Shown in pieces: positions 27,113 through 35,668 of a stretch of DNA of 64,000 bases; position 1 is the first letter of the stretch; each line of letters opens with the position of its first letter. The stretch is from Sinorhizobium chiapasense (lineage in GTDB: Bacteria; Pseudomonadota; Alphaproteobacteria; Rhizobiales; Rhizobiaceae), in the NCBI RefSeq assembly GCF_036488675.1, contig NZ_CP133148.1, positions 2,480,001 through 2,544,000 on the forward strand, given 5' to 3'. The translations under genes and the position numbers were made by a program. The notes below the pieces were generated by a model. It did not search any database. It saw nothing but the letters and a program-made list of their open reading frames with translations, and was not told the DNA's origin.

Positions 27113-27998
27113 GGCTCTCGTTGCCACGCTTATCGCCAATCCGTCAAATCCTGTTCTGACGCCTGCGCTGGCGGAAGCGGCGGCGACTGCCGTAAACGCA
27201 TCCGGGGTCTACTGGCTGGCAGACGGCGTCGCCTGCGACATGGCGCTTACGGACGGCACCGATCCGGACGCCGCCGAGGCGCGGTTGCGCGCCGAGGTGA
27301 ACGGCTTTCCGATCGATGTCGCGGTGCAGGATGCCGAAAGCCGCCGCAAGAAGTTTCTGATCGCCGACATGGACTCGACCATGATCGGCCAGGAATGCAT
27401 CGACGAACTTGCCGCCGAAGTGGGCCTCAAGGAAAAGGTTGCGGCGATCACCGCCCGCGCCATGAACGGCGAGATCGCCTTCGAGCCGGCGCTGATCGAG
27501 CGCGTGGCACTCTTGAAGGGCCTGCCCGGCAGCGTCATCGACGAGGTGATCGCCAAGCGCATCACGCTGACGCCGGGCGGCAAGGAGCTGATCGCGACCA
27601 TGAAAGCCAAGGGCCACTACACCGCCCTCGTTTCCGGTGGCTTCACCGTCTTCACCGGCCCGATTGCCGCAAAACTCGGCTTTGACGAGAACCGCGCCAA
27701 CGTGCTGATCGAGAAGGATGGCACGCTCACCGGCGAGGTCGTCCATCCGATCCTCGGCAAGCAGGCCAAGGTCGACGCGCTCATCGACATCTCCGGCAAG
27801 CTCGGCATTTCGACTGCCGAGGTGATTGCCGTCGGCGACGGCGCCAACGACCTCGGCATGCTGCAGCTTGCCGGTAGCGGCGTCGCGCTTCATGCGAAGC
27901 CCGTGGTCGCCGAACAGGCGAAAATCCGCATCGACCACGGCGACCTCACGGCCCTCCTATACCTCCAGGGCTACCGCAAGACGGATTTCGTGGCGTGA
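27111..27998 (+). CDS. serB: Phosphoserine phosphatase
   Basis: 295-residue HAD-family phosphatase, the last step of serine synthesis. Motif I is D86-M-D88-S-T-M in FLIADMDSTMIGQECIDELA, motif II is ALVSGGFTVFTGPIA, motif III includes the lysine in GKQAKVDALI, and motif IV is VIAVGDGANDLGMLQLAGSG. An N-terminal ACT-like region of about 80 residues precedes the catalytic domain, as in other long SerB proteins. The start at 27111 makes CATG shared with miaA, so both promoters must lie inside the opposite gene's coding sequence. Confidence 0.95.
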   Translation: MALVATLIANPSNPVLTPALAEAAATAVNASGVYWLADGVACDMALTDGTDPDAAEARLRAEVNGFPIDVAVQDAESRRKKFLIADMDSTMIGQECIDELAAEVGLKEKVAAITARAMNGEIAFEPALIERVALLKGLPGSVIDEVIAKRITLTPGGKELIATMKAKGHYTALVSGGFTVFTGPIAAKLGFDENRANVLIEKDGTLTGEVVHPILGKQAKVDALIDISGKLGISTAEVIAVGDGANDLGMLQLAGSGVALHAKPVVAEQAKIRIDHGDLTALLYLQGYRKTDFVA

Positions 27999-28567
27999 TC
28001 ATCCGCGAGACCGACAGGCTGCGCATTCGCGGCTGGAAGGAAAGCGATCGCGACCTCTTTGCCGAGATCAACAGCGATCCGAAGGTCATGGAATTCTTCC
28101 CCTTCCGCCGCAACCGTGCGGAATCCGGTGCGCTGTTCGATCGCATCGGCCGCGGCATAAGCGAGACCGGCTTCGGTTTCTTTGCACTGGCATTGCGCGA
28201 CAACGACATGCCGATCGGCTTCTGTGGCCTGGCGCTCACCGATCTGGAGCCGCATCTGCCGGACGGCACGATCGAGATCGGCTGGCGTCTCGCCCTGCCC
28301 TTCTGGGGCAATGGGTATGTCACCGAGGCGGCGACAGCACTCCTCGACTACGGCTTCACCGAACGACGCCTCGGCGAAGTCGTCTCCTTCGCCGCGCCCG
28401 CGAACACCCGCTCCACCGCCGTGATGAAACGGCTTGGCATGCGGCCGGACCCGAACCGCGACTTCGACCATCCTCGCGTGCCCGACGCGCATGCGTATCT
28501 GAAGCGCCACGTGCTTTACGCGATCACGGCGGATGAGTGGACGCGCGGCATTCCGGGGCGGGACTAG
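27995..28567 (+). CDS. GNAT N-acetyltransferase, RimJ/RimL-like
   Basis: 190-residue acetyltransferase of the Acetyltransf_3 type (RimJ/RimL-like, acting on N-terminal or small-molecule amines). It begins with ETDRLRIRGWKESDRDLFAE and carries the acetyl-CoA motif GWRLALPFWGNGYVTEAATALLDYGF at about 90-115, then NTRSTAVMKRLGM. The start is GTG 27995, overlapping the serB stop (GTGA), so it is translationally coupled to serB. A direct link to serine metabolism is not implied. Confidence 0.88.
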   Translation: MIIRETDRLRIRGWKESDRDLFAEINSDPKVMEFFPFRRNRAESGALFDRIGRGISETGFGFFALALRDNDMPIGFCGLALTDLEPHLPDGTIEIGWRLALPFWGNGYVTEAATALLDYGFTERRLGEVVSFAAPANTRSTAVMKRLGMRPDPNRDFDHPRVPDAHAYLKRHVLYAITADEWTRGIPGRD

Positions 28568-28593
28568 ATACCTGCTCGAGATCCCCCCCTCGG

Positions 28594-29508
28594 TCAAACG
28601 CCATTCCCCGCATCGCCCTTCCGAGCCCGACCGGGATAACAGCGCTCGATCCACGCGACGAAACGTCTGGCGGATTCGGAGAGCGCATCGAACCGCCGCG
28701 CAACCAACCAGAAGGCACCATACGGAATGGAAATATCAAAGGCCTGGACGAGACGCCCCTCGCGCAGGTCATCGCGCACATGAGCGCGATCCATGAGCGC
28801 GACGCCGTGACCGCGGAGCGCCGCTTGTAGCACAAGCGCCCCATCGGCGAATATGGCGCCGCGCTCGACCCGCACTTCGCCTGCCCCGGCAGCAGCGAAC
28901 CATTGCTCCCAGAGCGCCCTGGTGTCCTCGTGCAGAAGGCCGTACCGCGAGAGATCCAGCGGCTCGCGCAGCGGCCGAGGCCCGAGTGACGGTGCCATCA
29001 CCGCGATCATCTCGACATCGGCAAGATGCCTGGCCTCGACACGAGGCCATGAGGTGACCCTCGCGCTGTGCCGAATAGCAACCTCGACGTCGTGGCCGCG
29101 AAATTCGGCGAGCCGGGGATCGGCGTCGATGACGAGGTCGATTTCGGGGTTTTCCGCCTGAAACTCAGCGAGATGCGGCACGAGCCAGCAACCGGCCAAG
29201 GAGGGCTCGGCGCTGACCGTCAGCGTTCCGGCCCGCTTCGCGCCGCAGAGCGCATCGAGGCTTTCGCCGATCCGGTCGAACGAATGAGTGAGTACCGTCA
29301 ACAGCGCCTCGCCATCGGCGGTCAGGCTGACGCTGCGATGATGCCGCTCGAACAGCGGCTTGCCGATCAGGGCTTCGAGGTCGCGGATCTGACGGCTGAT
29401 CGCCGCCTGCGAAACAAAAAGCTCCGTCGCAGCCTCGGTGAAGCTGCCGAGCCGTCCGGCCGCCTCGAAGCTTCGCAATGCCGTCAAGGGCAGTCGGCCG
29501 CGCTTCAT
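28594..29508 (-). CDS. LysR-family transcriptional regulator (GcvA-like)
   Basis: 304-residue regulator with a winged HTH at residues 7-66 (LTALRSFEAAGRLGSFTEAATELFVSQAAISRQIRDLEALIGKPLF) and a periplasmic-binding-protein-like effector domain from about 95 to 290. Sequence style (PLTALRSFEAAGRLGSFT; WPRVEARHLADVEMIAVM) is that of the GcvA/AmpR group, which usually activates a divergent neighbour. ATG 29508 begins MKRGRLP. An inverted motif CCTCAAGTCATTCGAGG at about 29514-29530 is close to the start and could be autoregulatory. Confidence 0.9.
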   Translation of the reverse strand: MKRGRLPLTALRSFEAAGRLGSFTEAATELFVSQAAISRQIRDLEALIGKPLFERHHRSVSLTADGEALLTVLTHSFDRIGESLDALCGAKRAGTLTVSAEPSLAGCWLVPHLAEFQAENPEIDLVIDADPRLAEFRGHDVEVAIRHSARVTSWPRVEARHLADVEMIAVMAPSLGPRPLREPLDLSRYGLLHEDTRALWEQWFAAAGAGEVRVERGAIFADGALVLQAALRGHGVALMDRAHVRDDLREGRLVQAFDISIPYGAFWLVARRFDALSESARRFVAWIERCYPGRARKGDAGNGV

Positions 29509-29655
29509 GCATAACCTCAAGTCATTCGAGGCGGACTGTAAACTCGTTTGAGGAGGGGCGGCAAGTGCGGTGAAATTCTCGGAGTGAAAGGTGCCAGATG
29601 TTTTTTCGCCCATCTCCATGCGGTTCTTGGAGTGCCAACAAGTGAGGGCAGGATC

Positions 29656-29751
29656 ATGCGCGAGATCCTCGAAGCCATTCTCGCAACCGTCCGCCTGCTA
29701 ACCTTTCAGCCTACGGCACAGCCGACGCGGCGACGCTCTCTTTCGCGATGA
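29656..29751 (+). CDS. Possible 31-residue small protein divergent from LysR gene
   Basis: ATG 29656 is preceded by AGGGCAGGATC and opens a 31-codon frame, MREILEAILATVRLLTFQPT followed by a short basic tail. An amphipathic helix with leucines is possible. It lies where a LysR-controlled gene would be expected, but its length and lack of known relatives make it uncertain. Confidence 0.25.
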   Translation: MREILEAILATVRLLTFQPTAQPTRRRSLSR

Positions 29752-29802
29752 ACGAAAGTTGCTAGAACGTGCTGGGTGAATGCTAGGACTCGGGTGCTTT
29801 CC

Positions 29803-30444
29803 ATGCTGCATTCTGCAGGCTTTGATTTCCAGCTTACGGTGAAAAGCTCGGCTGAGCCGCCAATTGTTCTTCTTCATGGCAGCAGTGGAAGAGAGACAGA
29901 CTGGACGGATTTTGCCGAGTGTGTTGCTGCAAGTTCCACCTGTTTCGCCGTCCGCGGCCCCATCGCCTCGGAGCATGGGTTCACGTTCTTTAAGCGCAAC
30001 CCGGATCGGAGTCTGAACATTGAGGAGCTAGCGCATCGAGCAGCAAACCTGAGCGCCTTCATAGAAGCAATATCGAGAGAGTACGATTTGGCTCGGGCGC
30101 CGGTCATCGCAGGCTATTCGAGCGGAGCTGTCATCGCTGCCGCCGTTGTATGCGGTCAACGCGCCCTTACGTCAGGCGCAATTCTGCTGAGACCGCAGTC
30201 ACCAGATCCACAAACGCCTTTTCCAGAGCTAAAAGGGTATCCCGTACTGATCCTCGCGGGGGCGGATGACGACCGCCGCGATCACTCCGATGCGCCGGTT
30301 ATTGCGGAACAATTCCATACGGCTGGGGCGGATCTGACCTATCGCTTGCTGGATGCAGGGCATGGCTGGGAGCAAACCGGACTGGACCGATCACTTTCAG
30401 CGCAATGGTTCCAAAACCAGTTTCGATCGCGCAGCAATCCATGA
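29803..30444 (+). CDS. Alpha/beta hydrolase, carboxylesterase/phospholipase type
   Basis: 213-residue serine hydrolase of the COG0400-like group. IVLLHGSSGRETDWTDFAE is the oxyanion region, GYSSGAVIAAAVV holds the nucleophile serine, VLILAGADDDRR the acid, and LLDAGHGWEQT the histidine. The start is uncertain: ATG 29803 or GTG 29776. Codon use is less GC-rich than in flanking genes (for example many TTT, CAA and GCA codons), which may reflect later acquisition. The substrate is unknown. Confidence 0.82.
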   Translation: MLHSAGFDFQLTVKSSAEPPIVLLHGSSGRETDWTDFAECVAASSTCFAVRGPIASEHGFTFFKRNPDRSLNIEELAHRAANLSAFIEAISREYDLARAPVIAGYSSGAVIAAAVVCGQRALTSGAILLRPQSPDPQTPFPELKGYPVLILAGADDDRRDHSDAPVIAEQFHTAGADLTYRLLDAGHGWEQTGLDRSLSAQWFQNQFRSRSNP

Positions 30445-30502
30445 ATATCAGCGGCGATCGCGCTTGATTGATCAGGATAAGCCAATCGCGATGCCGAGTA
30501 CC

Positions 30503-32005
30503 TTACTCCATCTGCACGGTGACGAAACGCAATTCGCCGGTCTTGTTGGCGATCATCAGAAGCGCGTTGCGGCGGCCGTCGTTCTTCAGTTCCTCGACCC
30601 GCGCGGAAACGTCGTCCGGCGTTGCCATTGCCTCCTGGCCGATCTCGACGATCACGTCGCCGGCCGCGACCCGACGCTCGGCCGCGGCTGAATTCGGCTG
30701 GACCTCGGTGACCACCACGCCTTCGACGCCCTCGGCAATGCCGAAGCTCTTGCGGCGATCGGCATCGAGCACCGCGAGCTTCATGCCGAGTACGACGTCG
30801 CTCGCCGGCAGTTGGGCGGCCGGCGGCTCGTTCGGCTTGGCGCCCTCGCCGTTCTCGTTTACAGGCGCATTTGCAAGTTGCTCGCCATCCTCCAGCCGGC
30901 CGAGCGTGACGCGAACCGTCTGTTCCTTGCCGTCGCGAATGATGACCACGTCGACCGCCTTGCCGACGGGGCTCTCGCCGACCACGCGCATCAGGTCGCG
31001 GATCTCCGCAACATCCGACCCATCGAAACGGATGATGATATCGCCTGCCTTGATCTCGCCCTTGGCGATCGGCCCGCCTTCGATGATGCCGGAGACCAGC
31101 GCACCATGCGGCCTCTCCATCTTCAGGCTTTCGGCGATATCGTCGGTGACCGGCTGAATGCGGACGCCGAGCCAGCCGCGCCGGGTCTCGCCAAATTCCT
31201 TGAGCTGGTTGACGACGTTCATTGCCAGTTCCGTCGGCACGGCAAAGCCGATGCCGACCGACATGCCGGTCTGAGAAAGGATCGCGGTATTGATGCCGAT
31301 CACCTCGCCCTGCATGTTGAACAGCGGACCGCCCGAATTGCCGCGGTTGATCGCCGCGTCGGTCTGGATGAAGCTGTCATACGGGCCGGCATTGATGTTG
31401 CGCCCGCGCGCCGAGACGACGCCGACCGAAACGGACACGCCGAGGCCGAACGGATTGCCGACCACCATCACCCAGTCGCCGATACGGATCTTGCGCGAGT
31501 CGCCGAATGAAACGGCCTTGAGCGGCTTCTTCGGCTCGACCTTCAGCAGCGCCAGATCGGTCTTAGTGTCCGTGCCAACCAGCTTCGCCTTCAGCGTGGA
31601 CCCGTCCGAGAAGTTGATCTCGATGTCGTCTGCGTCCTGGATGACATGGTTGTTGGTGACGATGAAGCCGGCCGGGTCGATAATGAAACCGGAGCCGAGT
31701 GAATTGACCGTTCGCGGCCGGTTACTCTCGCCGCCTTGCCCCTTGAAGAACTCGTCGAAGAATTCCTGATGCGGCGACCCTTCCGGCACCTGCGGCATGG
31801 GTGCGTCGTCATCATCGCTCTTGACGTTCTGGGAAATGGAAATGTTGACCACCGCATCGAGCAGTCCCTCGGCAAGGTCGGCAACGGATGGCGGTCCGGC
31901 CGCCGGTCGTGACGTTGCCGTCTCGGCGAGCGCCGTGTTGTTTAGAAGCAGTGCCGTCGCGGCCGCAAGCACCAGGCCGCGGAAGATTTTTGGTCGTGTC
32001 GACAA
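30503..32005 (-). CDS. degP: Do-family periplasmic serine protease (DegP/HtrA)
   Basis: 500-residue envelope protease and chaperone. Signal peptide residues 1-27 (cleavage near ALA-E). The trypsin-like domain has the triad His120 (VTNNHV), Asp150 (TKTDLALLK) and Ser224 (GNSGGPLF). Two PDZ domains follow (about 280-375 and 395-495). It degrades misfolded periplasmic proteins. The start is TTG 32005, supported by GGAG upstream and by the signal peptide. It is 250 bp downstream of the hflK-hflC-DUF2065-ACT genes on the same strand, probably with its own promoter. Confidence 0.95.
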   Translation of the reverse strand: MSTRPKIFRGLVLAAATALLLNNTALAETATSRPAAGPPSVADLAEGLLDAVVNISISQNVKSDDDDAPMPQVPEGSPHQEFFDEFFKGQGGESNRPRTVNSLGSGFIIDPAGFIVTNNHVIQDADDIEINFSDGSTLKAKLVGTDTKTDLALLKVEPKKPLKAVSFGDSRKIRIGDWVMVVGNPFGLGVSVSVGVVSARGRNINAGPYDSFIQTDAAINRGNSGGPLFNMQGEVIGINTAILSQTGMSVGIGFAVPTELAMNVVNQLKEFGETRRGWLGVRIQPVTDDIAESLKMERPHGALVSGIIEGGPIAKGEIKAGDIIIRFDGSDVAEIRDLMRVVGESPVGKAVDVVIIRDGKEQTVRVTLGRLEDGEQLANAPVNENGEGAKPNEPPAAQLPASDVVLGMKLAVLDADRRKSFGIAEGVEGVVVTEVQPNSAAAERRVAAGDVIVEIGQEAMATPDDVSARVEELKNDGRRNALLMIANKTGELRFVTVQME

Positions 32006-32255
32006 GTCGCTAGGCTCCTATTATTCCTCTTGGACCACGCCGGTCATGGATTGTCGCAATTCATGGATTGTCGCAATCCGGGATCGCCCCGTGATCGATT
32101 CCCTTCGACTGCACGATACGCCGCTGCCGCGGGTCCGCACACAAGCGATCTTCCCTTGAAGATACGGCGGAATTCCGCAGCGTCCAAACACGATTTCCTG
32201 ATCCGCTCCACGAGGCAGCGGGCCGGCATCTCGGGCCAGCGCCACCTTCACGCGC
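32006..32255. other. degP upstream region with 17-bp tandem repeat
   Basis: Contains two perfect tandem copies of TCATGGATTGTCGCAAT at 32044-32060 and 32061-32077, about 40 bp before the degP start. Direct repeats at such a position could bind a regulator or only reflect slippage. No additional gene is visible. Confidence 0.5.
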
Positions 32256-32642
32256 TCAGCCGGTGATCTCGTGCCCGTGATCCTTCAGCGCCTGCACCGC
32301 CTTTTCAAGGTCGGAGCCGGCGACGAAGACATAGTCGGTACTGAAGGTCGAATTGGCGAACACGCCGACGCCGGCTGTCGAAAGTGGCCGCAGCACCGAG
32401 GACAGGACGCCCGGCACGTCGAAGCTGAAATGCTGCTCGATGCGGAAGCAGCGCCATCCAAGCGAGCTCTGCACGCTCGACGGCACGCGGGCGGCGCGAC
32501 AGACCAGCGTCATTTCCTCGCGAGAGCTGGACACCGTCCAGAAACCCGGCCCCGGCAGCCACTCCGGTGTAGCGGACCCGACATTCAGACGGGTAATGGC
32601 ATATTCGGCATCGACCAGCCGGATCAGCAGTTTATGTGGCAT
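32256..32642 (-). CDS. ACT-domain protein
   Basis: 128-residue protein with a C-terminal ACT-like domain (about residues 58-128: FRIEQHFSFDVPGVLSSVLRPLSTAGVGVFANSTFSTDYVFVAGSD) preceded by a second, less conserved half (LIRLVDAEYAITRLNV). ACT domains bind amino acids; no catalytic domain is attached, so it may be a stand-alone sensor. It follows the DUF2065 gene by 6 bp and ends the hflK operon. Confidence 0.82.
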   Translation of the reverse strand: MPHKLLIRLVDAEYAITRLNVGSATPEWLPGPGFWTVSSSREEMTLVCRAARVPSSVQSSLGWRCFRIEQHFSFDVPGVLSSVLRPLSTAGVGVFANSTFSTDYVFVAGSDLEKAVQALKDHGHEITG

Positions 32643-32648
32643 TTCGCA

Positions 32649-32834
32649 TTATCCTCGAACCAACCATACAAGTCCGACGCCAGCCGCCACCGAAACGAGT
32701 CCGGCCAGTCGGAGCTGATGTTCCGGGACATACGGCAAACGCTTCGCCAATTCCACCAAAACCAAAGGGGCCAGTGCGTACACCAGCCCCTCGATGATCA
32801 GGAAGAAACCAAACCCAATCAGAAAATCGGACAT
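32649..32834 (-). CDS. DUF2065 (YjeT-like) small membrane protein
   Basis: 61-residue protein with two membrane helices (LIGFGFFLIIEGLVYALAP and LAGLVSVAAGVGLVWLVRG). It matches DUF2065/YjeT, which in many proteobacteria lies immediately after hflC, as it does here (7-bp gap). The function is unknown; the linkage suggests an accessory role with the HflKC/FtsH complex. Confidence 0.88.
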   Translation of the reverse strand: MSDFLIGFGFFLIIEGLVYALAPLVLVELAKRLPYVPEHQLRLAGLVSVAAGVGLVWLVRG

Positions 32835-32841
32835 TGTCCGC

Positions 32842-33774
32842 TCAATCTGCGGTGGCAGGCGCCGCCGGCGCGGCCGGGGGCGATGGAGGCGCCGCACCGT
32901 CCGCACTGTTGAAATAACGGAAGAATTCCGAATGCGGCGACAGCACCACGGTTGTGTCCGGATTGCCGATGGATTGCGTATAGGCCGTCATCGAGCGGTA
33001 GAATTCGAAGAAGCCGGGGTCGCGCGAGAAGGCGTCGGCAAAGACCCTCGTCCGCTCGGCTTCGCCCTCGCCTCGCAGGATTTCCGAATCACGCTGCGCC
33101 TCCGCGACGATCTCGACGACCTGGCGGTCGGCGATCGCGCGACGGCGCTGCCCTTCTTCGTTGCCGCGGGCACGGATCAGCTCGGCTTCGGCCAGACGTT
33201 CCGCCTTCATCCTCTCGAAGGTCTGCTGCGAGACCTCCTGCGTGAGGTCTGTCCGGCGGATGCGCACATCCTCGATTCTAAGCCCCAACGATTCCGCGTC
33301 AGCCTTGAGGTCCGTCCTCACCTCGCGCATCATCGATGCGCGCTCATCCGAAAGGGCCGCCTCGAAGCCCCTCAGGCCGTAGACACGGCGCAGCGACGCG
33401 TCGAGACGGGTCCGGAGCCGTGCCTCGGCCGACTCCCGGTCGCCCGAAACGGTCTCGCGGAAACGGCGGGCGTCAGCGATCCTGTAGACCACGAACGCGT
33501 CCACCTCGTAGAACTTGCCGCCGGAGACCTGTACGCGGATGTTGTCGAGATCGAAGCGAAGCGCCTGGTCCTCGACAAACTGCACGCGATCGGCGTCCAT
33601 GAAGGCGAAGGGAAGCTTGAAATAAAGGCCCGGCTCGCTCTTGACGGCGCGGATCTCGCCGAAGCGCACGACGATCGCCTGCTGGCGCTCATTGACCACG
33701 AACACCGATGAATAGACGATGAAGAGCACGGCCGCGAGGACGATCAGGATGATTGAACTGCGATTGTTTATCAT
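32842..33774 (-). CDS. hflC: HflC, SPFH-domain modulator of FtsH
   Basis: 310-residue type II membrane protein: one N-terminal helix (residues 7-27) and a periplasmic SPFH/band-7 domain (VVNERQQAIVVRFGEI ... PGLYFKLPF), then a helical region with QQTFERMKAERLAEAE typical of HflC. HflC assembles with HflK into a large cage around the FtsH protease and modulates it. The C-terminal tail is proline/alanine-rich. The ATG overlaps the hflK stop by four bases. Confidence 0.95.
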   Translation of the reverse strand: MINNRSSIILIVLAAVLFIVYSSVFVVNERQQAIVVRFGEIRAVKSEPGLYFKLPFAFMDADRVQFVEDQALRFDLDNIRVQVSGGKFYEVDAFVVYRIADARRFRETVSGDRESAEARLRTRLDASLRRVYGLRGFEAALSDERASMMREVRTDLKADAESLGLRIEDVRIRRTDLTQEVSQQTFERMKAERLAEAELIRARGNEEGQRRRAIADRQVVEIVAEAQRDSEILRGEGEAERTRVFADAFSRDPGFFEFYRSMTAYTQSIGNPDTTVVLSPHSEFFRYFNSADGAAPPSPPAAPAAPATAD

Positions 33775-34856
33775 TGTGTACCTCCCGACTGCGCGGGCCT
33801 GCCGACTTGATTGAGCGGCAGATAGGGCAGCACGCCCTGACCGTTCTGTTCGTCGAGAATGACCTTGTTCGACTTGCCGAGGACATCCTGCATCGTTTCC
33901 AGATAAAGCCGCCTGCGGGTAATCTCCGGGGCCTCGGAATATGCGCCATGGACCGAGATGAAGCGCCGCGCCTCACCCTGGGCCTCCTTGACGACGCGGT
34001 CCTTATAGGCGGCCGCCTCTTCGCGGATTTGTGCCCCCTGGCCGCGCGCCTTGCCGAGCACCTGGTTGGCGTACTGGTTGGCTTCCTCGACGAAGCGGTC
34101 CTCGTCCTGTTCGGCGCGTTGCACCTCATCGAAGGCGTCGGCGACTTCACGCGGAGGCGCGGCATCCTCGATTGCGACCGTATTCACAGAAACGCCGGCA
34201 CCGTAACTGTCCATCGTCGCCTGGATGGTGTTCTTCACGTCGGCGGCGATTGCCTGGCGGTTGTCGCGGAAGATGTCCTGCGCCGGGCGCCGGCCAACGA
34301 CCTCGCGCATGGCGCTTTCGGCCACCTGCTGCAGCGTGTCGGACGGGTTCTCGACGTTGAAGAGATAGGCCTTCGGGTCGGTTACCGAGAACAGCACCGA
34401 GAACTGCACGTTGACGATGTTCTGGTCGCCCGACAGCATCAGCCCGGCACTGGACTGGCCGGCGGAGCGTCCGCCGATATTCTGCTGCTGCTCCGTGACC
34501 TTGACGAACTCGACCGTTTCGAGGGGCCAGAAGTGGTAATGCAGGCCCGGCATCGAAATTTCTTCCTTCGGCCTGCCGAAGCGCATCTCGACGCCGCGTT
34601 CGTCCGGCTGGACCGTGTAGATCGAGTTGAGCAGGATGAAGCCGACGATCAAAAGACCGACGATGACGAAGACGCCGCCGTTGAAGCCCCCCGGAACCAC
34701 ATTCTTCAACTGGTCCTGACCCCGCCGGATGATCTCCTCGAGATCTGGCGGGCCGCCTCTCCCGCCTCGCGGCCGATTGGGCCCCTGGCCCCACGGCCCT
34801 TGATTGCCGCCGCCGCCCCATGGGCCGCCGCCGCCATTCTGATTGCTCCAGGGCAT
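33771..34856 (-). CDS. hflK: HflK, SPFH-domain modulator of FtsH
   Basis: 361-residue partner of HflC. The cytoplasmic N-terminus is Gly/Pro/Trp-rich (MPWSNQNGGGGPWGGGG), as in other HflK proteins; one membrane helix spans about 63-83 (GVFVIVGLLIVGFILLNSIYTV). The SPFH domain follows with VQPDERGVEMRFG and GLHYHFWPLETVEFV. A coiled-coil region (about 230-300) precedes the C-terminus. ATG 34856 is chosen over the upstream TTG 34859. First gene of hflK-hflC-DUF2065-ACT. Confidence 0.95.
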   Translation of the reverse strand: MPWSNQNGGGGPWGGGGNQGPWGQGPNRPRGGRGGPPDLEEIIRRGQDQLKNVVPGGFNGGVFVIVGLLIVGFILLNSIYTVQPDERGVEMRFGRPKEEISMPGLHYHFWPLETVEFVKVTEQQQNIGGRSAGQSSAGLMLSGDQNIVNVQFSVLFSVTDPKAYLFNVENPSDTLQQVAESAMREVVGRRPAQDIFRDNRQAIAADVKNTIQATMDSYGAGVSVNTVAIEDAAPPREVADAFDEVQRAEQDEDRFVEEANQYANQVLGKARGQGAQIREEAAAYKDRVVKEAQGEARRFISVHGAYSEAPEITRRRLYLETMQDVLGKSNKVILDEQNGQGVLPYLPLNQVGRPAQSGGTQ

Positions 34857-35035
34857 CAAAACCTCTCTTCAAGAAAACTCTCTCGCCGACCACTCGCTGG
34901 CACGAGCAAGCGGTCGCGATGTGAAACCGTTATAGGTATCACATGCATTGCTTTCAACGCGATACGGCCGACTTCACCGTAAATGGGTTAAAATAGTTGA
35001 GAGTCTCGCTACACGAACAGGTGAGCGCCACATGC

Positions 35036-35126
35036 GCGTGGAAAACCGCTTCGCATTTTCCTGATCCCGGCTTCTATACCTGAAACGGGATGCGGACGGA
35101 AAACCGCTGGCACTTTTCCTCATTCC
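35036..35126 (+). repeat. 58-bp tandem repeat adjoining the folA stop codon
   Basis: AAAACCGCTTCGCATTTTCCT at 35042 recurs as AAAACCGCTGGCACTTTTCCT at 35100, separated by CCCGG...GAAACGGGATGCGGACGG. The second copy includes the folA stop codon. The same unit occurs in 59-bp tandem at 41435-41580, again against a stop codon. Confidence 0.7.
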
Positions 35127-35668
35127 GCTGTCTCCCGCCGGCGCCAGGTCACGAAATGCATCGCATGGCTGTCCTTCTCGCCGCGCGGCAGCTCCTCCTC
35201 GAACACCCGCTCGAAGATAGCCGGATCGATCGCCGGAAAGCGCGTGTCGCCATCGACCTCGGCCTGCACCTCCGTGACGTGCAGCACGTCCGCGACGCCG
35301 ATCGACTGGCGATAGATCTCCCCGCCGCCGATGACACAGATCTCATCTGCGCCGACCGCCGCCGCATGTCGGCGCGCCAGTTCGAGTGCCGCCTCCAGCG
35401 AGGGAACGACCTCGGCCCCTTGCGCCTCGAAATCGCGGTTGCGGCTGATGACGATGTTCGCTCGCCCAGGCAGCGGGCGCCCGAGCGAGGCCCAGGTCTT
35501 CCGCCCCATTACGACCGGCTTGCCGATCGTCAGCGCCTTGAAGCGCTTGAGATCGGTCGAGAGCCGCCATGGCAGGTCGCCCTCGCGTCCGATCACCCCG
35601 TTGGTCGCGACCGCGACGACGATAACGATCTTCGGTTCAGCGCTCGTTTCAGTCTTTGGTTCAGTCAT
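35120..35668 (-). CDS. folA: Dihydrofolate reductase
   Basis: 182-residue enzyme regenerating tetrahydrofolate, which thyA oxidises to dihydrofolate. Recognisable motifs: VVAVATNGVIGREGDLPWRLSTDLKRFK (Met20-loop and substrate aspartate), VVMGRKTWASLGRPLPGRANIVISR (NADPH), and ICVIGGGEIYRQ. ATG 35668 (MTEPKTE) is chosen; 35677 is three codons earlier. Its first 8 bases overlap the gst stop. thyA, gst and folA run in one direction, coupling the two folate steps. Confidence 0.95.
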   Translation of the reverse strand: MTEPKTETSAEPKIVIVVAVATNGVIGREGDLPWRLSTDLKRFKALTIGKPVVMGRKTWASLGRPLPGRANIVISRNRDFEAQGAEVVPSLEAALELARRHAAAVGADEICVIGGGEIYRQSIGVADVLHVTEVQAEVDGDTRFPAIDPAIFERVFEEELPRGEKDSHAMHFVTWRRRETAE

